Below, in pieces: positions 8,696-13,281 of a stretch of 13,281 nucleotides of DNA. Position 1 is the stretch's first letter. Each line of letters begins with the position of its first letter. The stretch comes from Perkinsus olseni (taxonomy: Eukaryota; Perkinsozoa; Perkinsida; Perkinsidae), in the NCBI GenBank assembly GCA_013115135.1, contig JABANP010000890.1, positions 1-13,281 of the forward strand. Direction: 5' to 3'. The position numbers and the translations under genes are program-made. The notes below the pieces were generated by a model. The model had not been told where the DNA came from, ran no database searches, and worked only from the letters and a program-made list of their open reading frames with translations.

Positions 8696-9080
8696 AGTAG
8701 CGACGAAGGAGGAGATTGAAGGGGTCACAGACGTGAGAGAGGTATAACAGGCCTACAACAACCGACGACGACAACAACAGGCAGGAGGACCAGTGAGAAC
8801 AACGATACCAGTAACAACAACGAGAAGACCAGCACCACCGATAAGCCGGATGATGGGGGCGAAGCAGAAGCAGACGAAGCAGACAGGATTCACCGAGGCT
8901 GAGTTGTCGACCAGCAACAACGATAGAGCTACAACACTATTAGTTACCAATAAGAGGAAGGAGTGCTGGCAGCAGAATGAGGACAGTAAAACTGATGCAT
9001 TGAGAGGATTGAACCCACGACCACCATCTCCATCGAATAAACAAACATACGGTACTACTTGCCCAGCCAACGCGACATAA
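8696..9080. other. Upstream region of the KH-protein gene
   Basis: The plus strand is rich in ACAAC/GAAG runs and the minus strand correspondingly in TTGTTG. A 105-codon minus frame (9070-8753) is very hydrophobic near its end (GGAGLLVVVTGIVVLTG), but that follows from the simple repeats, so I do not call it a gene. A minus-strand GGGTTCAATCC (9006-9016) preceded by TGGTCGTG resembles a tRNA 3' half. It is probably promoter and 5' leader. Confidence 0.4.
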
Positions 9081-9818
9081 ACCGACTGGAAGACAGCAGA
9101 ATCATGTCCGCCGAACCCTCACATCCCGTCTACCACACACCTCGAGAACTTCACAGCGTCATCTTGCCTCTCAGAGGCAGCCTCTAGGACTTCACTAACG
9201 ACACCACAAACTCATCAATTCCTAAGTGAGCATATTCTGGGACCACTGGAGGTCAGAACAACATCAGGCACGACCACACGCGGAGAGGTTGCAGCGGAAA
9301 CACCATCTTGAACCGCTCCCTGACCCAACAGGGCCCCAATAACAGCTTTCTCCGAGCTTTGGGTGCAATTGCAGGGCCCGTGGAGCTCGCTCCTGATCGA
9401 TATTCCTCAGATTCCTCTGCGTCAGCTCGAAGAGAGCGTTACCTCTCCGCTCTCTCACGATACGACGCCGGGCTTGATAGGAGGGAGAGGGGAGAGAGAG
9501 GCACACGTTATAAAAAATGATGAGAGATTTGGCCGGGTGACGCACGTGTGGAACAGCAATTAGAAAACGCAAAACATGTTTCGCTTCGCTCCGTCCGTAA
9601 AGTGCGATCTCGCCACCGAAAGCGCAGGTTGGTGGTTGCGACTGTTGAGCATATCTCAGAACAATGTGCATACGATCCTTTTTCTTTGCGAGAAAATTGA
9701 TACAAACTTTGCCCTGCCAAGTTCGAACAAACTCAACGTAGTCATCTCAACTACTAGTTGAGACCACTGAGTTGGCAACTAGTCTCCACCAGCTCACAGA
9801 TATTCCTCATAATCAGCA
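9081..9818. other. No confident gene; one open plus-strand frame
   Basis: From 9081 to 9308 the plus strand is open for 76 codons without a Met (between TAA at 9078 and TGA at 9309), reading for example SSCLSEAASRTSLTTPQTHQ. It could be an exon of a plus-strand gene or chance. Further plus frames at 9308-9520 and 9363-9563 and a minus frame at 9264-9671 overlap one another and cannot be ranked by eye. Confidence 0.3.
9746..9762. repeat. Perfect palindrome, 8-bp arms with one central base
   Basis: CTCAACTA-C-TAGTTGAG. It lies about 55 bases upstream of the tRNA-Gly gene. Related words (GAGTTGGCAACTAGT) follow at 9769-9783. Confidence 0.65.
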
Positions 9819-9890
9819 GCACCGTTGGTCTAATGGTTAGGATATCTGCCTTCCAAGCAGATGGTCCGGGTTCAATTCCCGGACGGTGCA
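9819..9890 (+). tRNA. tRNA-Gly(TCC)
   Basis: Complete cloverleaf without intron, 72 nt including discriminator A. Acceptor stem GCACCGT (9819-9825) pairs perfectly with ACGGTGC (9883-9889). The D arm carries TGGTCTAATGGTTAGG (A box). The anticodon stem TCTGC/GCAGA encloses loop CTTCCAA with anticodon TCC at positions 34-36. The T arm CCGGG-TTCAATT-CCCGG is perfect and supplies the B box. No CCA is encoded, as in nuclear genes. No run of four or more T follows within 25 bases, so the Pol III terminator is not obvious. It is on the opposite strand to all the protein genes found here. Confidence 0.97.
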
Positions 9891-10342
9891 GTTTATCTTG
9901 GGTGTTATATATTGTGTGAATCTCAAATCGAGCGGAGGCTGATACTCGAGTCTCATCGCTGCAACGAAACCGGACAGAACAGGAAGCCGTCACTTTCCAC
10001 CAATTCCCGTGTCGCATTCCCTGAGAGGGAATAGTCGCTCAGGCTTTATGCGACCAAACGTCAATAGGTCGACTACACGTTGTTATACGACATTTATGAT
10101 CACCTAAACGCAACTCTGATCTACATCGTCAATGCAGGGAATGGTACAACTATAGAAGGATGGACGTTTCAGGGACAACAGACTGGCTGCCGCTGCCGAT
10201 GATTATTTCTATTAAATCGCTACGGATTCTGGAATGGGTTCGATGTCGATGGGCTATAACCTGACACGCCACGACTACATCCAGAAGGCACTCACACAAG
10301 CCACTCACAACAAGTGTTAGTATCAAGTAACATAGGACGAGG
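9891..10342. other. 3' flank between tRNA-Gly and the bromodomain gene
   Basis: No frame or RNA structure I can support. It holds the 3' flanks of the plus-strand tRNA gene and the minus-strand bromodomain gene, which converge here. Confidence 0.5.
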
Positions 10343-13192
10343 CTAAGCGACAGTCGCCGCGCTAGGCTCAGCTGTCATATCGTTAACCTGAGGCAACCAA
10401 CACCACTCACAGCAGTACACGTGCCGTCTCAAGTCGCTCAAATCCGCGATAATTAGGCCACACACGTATTCAGAATAAACCCCAGTTCGGTCAACTCCCG
10501 CGAACACGCGCAGAATTTCAGTGGTCGGACTTCGCTCTCGAACTTTTCGATCGTGAAAACAACAACTCACCGAGCTGTTGACGTTTGCTTCTTCCTCTTC
10601 TTCTTCCTTGCTTTTCTCCTGTTCCTCCTTCCGTTCTGCTCGAGCAGCCTCTATGTGATGAATCAGCTCGAGTTGCACCAAAAGCTCGTTAAATCGGCCC
10701 TGAAGGGTTTCATCTCTGAGCCACTGGGTCTAGCTCTCGGCACGCCCCAGCCTTACCATGATCTTCCTGCACTGTTGCATAACGAAGGTCTCTGGTGCGT
10801 TGTACAGAGCACAATTGGTGAAGACCAGATCACAGTCCTCGTAAAACAGCAACGCGTTTTCGTACTCCCCCTTGTGGAGCTTCTTACGTATCTGAGACAA
10901 CCCGCGGGAGGGTTGGTCGGGCGAATTATCCGGAGATTGAAAAGGAAAGGGGGAACAAGAAAAAGGAGGATGGGAAGAAGGGGGAGAAAGAACGGTAAAT
11001 ATAGCGGCATGTAACACGCGAAAGTAAACCCCCTCTCAGTTGGAGGTCTGTGCAGTTCAATGGTTCGAATGCGCAAAACCGAACGGAACAAGTTGGTGTT
11101 CATTCATTGCATCTCTCTATTAAAAACGGCAATGCCCTGCCCACTCCGACGAAAAAAATCACGCCCGTGAAAAAAATCAGCTATTCGGCAATACCACTGT
11201 TAGCAGCCATTCGTTTTACCAATCCACGAGGGGGCTAAAAATACGAACCTCGCCTTGACGGATACCAGCTCGCGCTGTGCGTCGCCATGATAGAAGAGGC
11301 CTTCCCGTGAGAGGAACAGCCCAGTTGCTGTTGAATCCGTTGATCTCACCGTTCCAAAGTCCATCGGGTGTTTGACGACGGTGAAGTAATCTGAGCACTC
11401 GTCCTTCACTGGATCTACCGGCTTCAGAAATATTCGAGTATCATCGAAACTGAAATGCACACATCACACCAAATGAAGCTTTTGGGAACAATTAGCGTTT
11501 TCCACCTCGGCAGCTAGCGATCAGTACGGCCCGGGAACTAATCACCGGAATACTTGAAGTAACAATAGCTAGGCTGCCACCAGAAAGTTGGCGCCGATAT
11601 CTCAATTCTATAGAAAAACAAGGACGCCCGCTTCACCAGCACTGTAGCTCCCAGTGATAGTCTATCGCCGATAGGTGGACTCGGAAGATCCCCTCTCCTC
11701 TGGCAACCAACAACGATAGCACGATTATCCGAGTCCGGAAAAAACAACGAGAGCACATTGCCAAGAATCGATCCTTAGACCTCTCGGTTGGCGAACTAAG
11801 GCACTAACCCACTCAGCAGTATCATGCGTGCCCACCTCCCTACTTGTGAATATCCCGGACGAGTTGCTTCGCCAACTGTTGCCATTTCTTAGCCCCTCCC
11901 GACTCGACCGAGGTTGCGGGGAGTTCATCACACCACCCCTGCGTCTGCCCGTTCGACTTAGCTGGACTAGCCTGCGACGGTGGGGTCGAAATCGGTGCCT
12001 AAAATGAATGCTGTGGGACTTGAACCGGCCACCTCCAGAATCTGGATCTGTGCTTTTGAAATCATTTTCCTGACTCTCTCCCAACAGCTGTAGCATCGAA
12101 GCACATCCACGTCCCTTCAGCACTCGACTGCCCAAGACGGCTTCAAATATATCTTCATTTTCACCGACATTGACGTTGACTCCCAGCCGGGTGAAAAATT
12201 AACATCATTCGGTATAAGATTTCCCAGCGGGAAATTCCCATTCTGGTGTGAGAGTCGCCAAAGACGTCGAACCAAAGCAGCGACTGTTGCTTACGTTTTT
12301 CTCCCACACGGCTATGTCGGGATACTTCCTCTCAAACTCCTCCATCTGCTCCACCGTCACCATCGCACCTCCACTATTCGCAGTAGCCTAAAAACGTCGG
12401 CACCGAGGATCGAACCCGGGACCTTTCAGTTGCTCACTACCCCATCCCCCTTGTACACTAATCGATACTTCTTCCGGGAGGAGCTCCCGAGTCCGCGAGG
12501 CTTGATAATGCTTTGTCGGCCATGGACGCCAAGTATGCCCGCCTGACAAAACAAATTCCATCGCTTCGCTCCGCTAACACAATCCCGGATTGTACAAAGA
12601 GGCGAATTTGCACATAATCCTTCACAGCGTGTCTAGTGGTCACAGCACGCTTACCGCTGGAAGAAGTGACGTCGAATCGACCCGACAACCTTTCGGAAGG
12701 GCGACGCCCGCTCTACCGCTAGGACAAACGACCCTCTCCCTCACTACAGCATATCGTTATCCTTAACAAAGAACTTGGCGTCCTTCCCTTCACATCACGT
12801 TGAGCTGCGTACACTCCGAGCTCTTCAATCAGCATCTTACATCTCAACTCGATTCTCTCGCCGCGTAGAACAAGGGGGCTGGCAAGAGAAAACGGCAGAA
12901 GTAATCCATCTTCCCACGAACGCAGTCTTGACGCAGTCTTTCTGGCTACTGGACGAATCACTCAAATAGTAACGCAATTGACATGCTATCCGAAAGTAAT
13001 TCTCGCAGGAAATGATGCCGCTGCCAGGAATCGAATCCGATACCTCCTGCGACCACTACTCCGCCCAGTATGGTCCACTATGTCCGCTTTAGCGCCATGT
13101 ACCGTGACCAAAGCTCGAGTGCAATGAATGTGGCCCCTCTCACCGCGTAAAACCTTATCAAGGAACATCGATACCCATCCACCTTATCATAA
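10343..13192 (-). CDS. Bromodomain protein with C-terminal charged helix, 5' end open
   Basis: Bromodomains bind acetyl-lysine on histones, so a chromatin role is likely. Exons from 12782 to 10343 join in phase: 12782-12745, 12656-12596, 12542-12438, 12387-12295, 12242-12124, 12087-12033, 11998-11844, 11449-11350, 10891-10757, 10723-10571, 10387-10343. The bromodomain begins KKWQQLAKQLVRDIHN (exon to 11844), then FLKPVDPVKDECSDYFTVVK and HPMDFGT (11449-11350), then IRKKLHKGEYENALLFYEDC, LVFTNCALYNAPETF (10891-10757) with the conserved YN pair that contacts acetyl-lysine. Next comes a Glu/Lys-rich helix (ERKEEQEKSKEEEEEE) and the end AEPSAATVA, TAG stop. The N-terminal half (exons 13192-13079, 13020-12918, about 12870-12815) is unlike anything I can name; phase between 12918 and 12870 is unresolved at a C5 run. 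No second bromodomain seen. The start codon probably lies beyond 13281. Confidence 0.82.
10724..10756 (-). other. 33-nt intron after the bromodomain
   Basis: GTAAGGCTGG...GACCCAG, phase 0, joining QQCRKIM to WLRDETLQGRFNELL. The intron contains an in-frame TAG, and the coding sense on each side is strong. Confidence 0.75.
11450..11843 (-). other. 394-nt intron carrying a tRNA-like segment
   Basis: Donor GTAGGG after DIH; acceptor TGCATTTCAG before FDDTRIFLKP; phase restores Asn. Near its 5' end (11843-11759, minus strand) are GCTGAGTGGGTTAGTGCC, like a D arm of a Ser or Leu tRNA, then ACCGAGAGGTC, then TAAGGATCGATTCTTGG, like a degraded T arm, in the correct order and roughly correct spacing. 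Confidence 0.6.
11999..12032 (-). other. 34-nt intron with B-box-like core
   Basis: GTGGCCGGTTCAAGTCCCAC then AGCATTCATTTTAG. Phase 0, joining AQIQILE to APISTPPSQ. More than a third of this tiny intron is the B-box-like GGTTCAAGTCCC. Confidence 0.7.
12243..12294 (-). other. 52-nt intron with GGTTCGACGTC word
   Basis: GTAAGCAACA donor, TCACACCAG acceptor, phase 0, joining IAVWEKN to NGNFPLGN. The middle holds GGTTCGACGTC, a weaker B-box match. Confidence 0.7.
12388..12437 (-). other. 50-nt intron with intact T-arm-like stem-loop
   Basis: GTGAGCAACT donor, GACGTTTTTAG acceptor, phase 0, joining VYKGDGV to ATANSGGA. The core CCGGG-TTCGATC-CTCGG can form a five-pair stem (one G-T) with a seven-base tRNA T loop. 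A T5 run follows, as in a Pol III terminator, and doubles as the polypyrimidine tract. Confidence 0.75.
12657..12744 (-). other. 88-nt intron resembling a degraded tRNA
   Basis: Donor GTGAGGGAG, acceptor CACTTCTTCCAG; phase 2 restores Tyr in NDMLY joined to GKRAVTTR. Inside, in order on the minus strand, are TCCTAGCGGTAGAGCG (D-arm-like), CCTTCCGAAAGG (short anticodon-arm-like hairpin), TTGTCGGGTCGATTCGAC (T-arm-like, four-pair stem). It lacks a clean acceptor stem, so it is not a functional tRNA gene. Confidence 0.65.
13021..13078 (-). other. 58-nt intron with GGATTCGATTCC core
   Basis: GTGGACCATA donor, CCTGGCAG acceptor; phase 2 to 1 joins SRYMALKRTY to GIISCENYF. The B-box-like word lies 6 bases before the acceptor (13027-13038). 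Confidence 0.6.
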
Positions 13193-13281
13193 CTACAAAA
13201 TTTGCGTCGCGAAAACAGAGTCCGGTCAAACTCATAAGAACTTTTTACTCTACTCGGAGGGAATAGCTAGCCTGGTCTTCA
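13193..13281. other. Right edge, probably intron or upstream exon
   Basis: Sequence upstream of the first placed exon of the bromodomain gene. TTTTGTAG at 13200-13193 (minus) can serve as a splice acceptor, implying more exons outside the window. Confidence 0.35.

Noticed and set aside
8753..9070. 105-codon minus frame with a strongly hydrophobic end, possibly a small membrane protein
   Set aside because: The hydrophobic residues come from TTGTTG/GTTGTT simple repeats, the frame has no motif, and it ends just before the KH start. More likely 5' leader.
9754..10017. 87-codon minus frame containing HRPGIEPGPSAWKAD
   Set aside because: This is the reverse complement of the tRNA-Gly gene; such peptides are typical tRNA artefacts.
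10553..11014. 153-codon plus frame with a Phe/Leu-rich start resembling a signal peptide
   Set aside because: Antisense to the Glu/Lys-rich helix and bromodomain exons of the minus gene; GAA/AAG repeats read backwards give Phe and Leu.
12388..12437. Possible tRNA genes at the intronic T-arm-like sequences (also 7667-7716, 11999-12032, 13021-13078)
   Set aside because: Each lacks a paired acceptor stem and a full D arm, and the segments are too short for a tRNA. A permuted arrangement was considered, but no matching 5' half follows.
1..13281. CRISPR array, bacterial operon, insertion sequence or integrated virus
   Set aside because: No regularly spaced repeats, no transposase, integrase or capsid-like frames, and all confident genes carry spliceosomal introns.

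Overview
The window is nuclear DNA from a eukaryote. Three genes on the minus strand are each cut into many small exons with GT-AG junctions, one clear nuclear-type tRNA gene lies on the plus strand, and there are no operons or bacterial ribosome sites. Real stop codons are TAG and TGA, so the code looks standard. I cannot name the organism. The very short introns (24 to about 60 nt) and about 50% GC suggest a protist or an early-branching fungus; that is inference only.

Layout. 1-1117: no recognisable gene, but several perfect short palindromes. 1118-2157 (minus): a hypothetical gene whose last two exons are well supported and whose upstream exons are uncertain. About 2585-4255 (minus): a mitochondrial class I DnaJ (Mdj1-like) chaperone with a targeting presequence and a J-domain. 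4853-8695 (minus): a nuclear-looking protein with an acidic start, a basic patch and five hnRNP K-type KH RNA-binding domains. 8696-9818: upstream sequence with no confident gene. 9819-9890 (plus): tRNA-Gly(TCC). 10343-13192 (minus): a bromodomain protein with a charged C-terminal helix, probably starting beyond the right edge.

Exon chains were built by hand from translated frames, splice sites and phase. Fourteen consecutive exons of the bromodomain gene join in phase from 12782 down to the stop at 10343. The genes share no obvious pathway (RNA binding, chromatin reading, mitochondrial folding); they are simply tandem on one strand.

The most interesting signal is in the introns. Many are only 24-58 nt long, and at least seven carry, in the sense orientation, a tRNA T-arm/B-box-like word (GGTTCGATTCC type). 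Two also have D-arm-like and anticodon-arm-like segments. This suggests introns made from, or invaded by, tRNA-derived elements. A second signal is a set of perfect odd-length palindromes (7-11 bp arms around one base). Two or three frame breaks fall in homopolymers and look like assembly errors, though frameshifting is not excluded.
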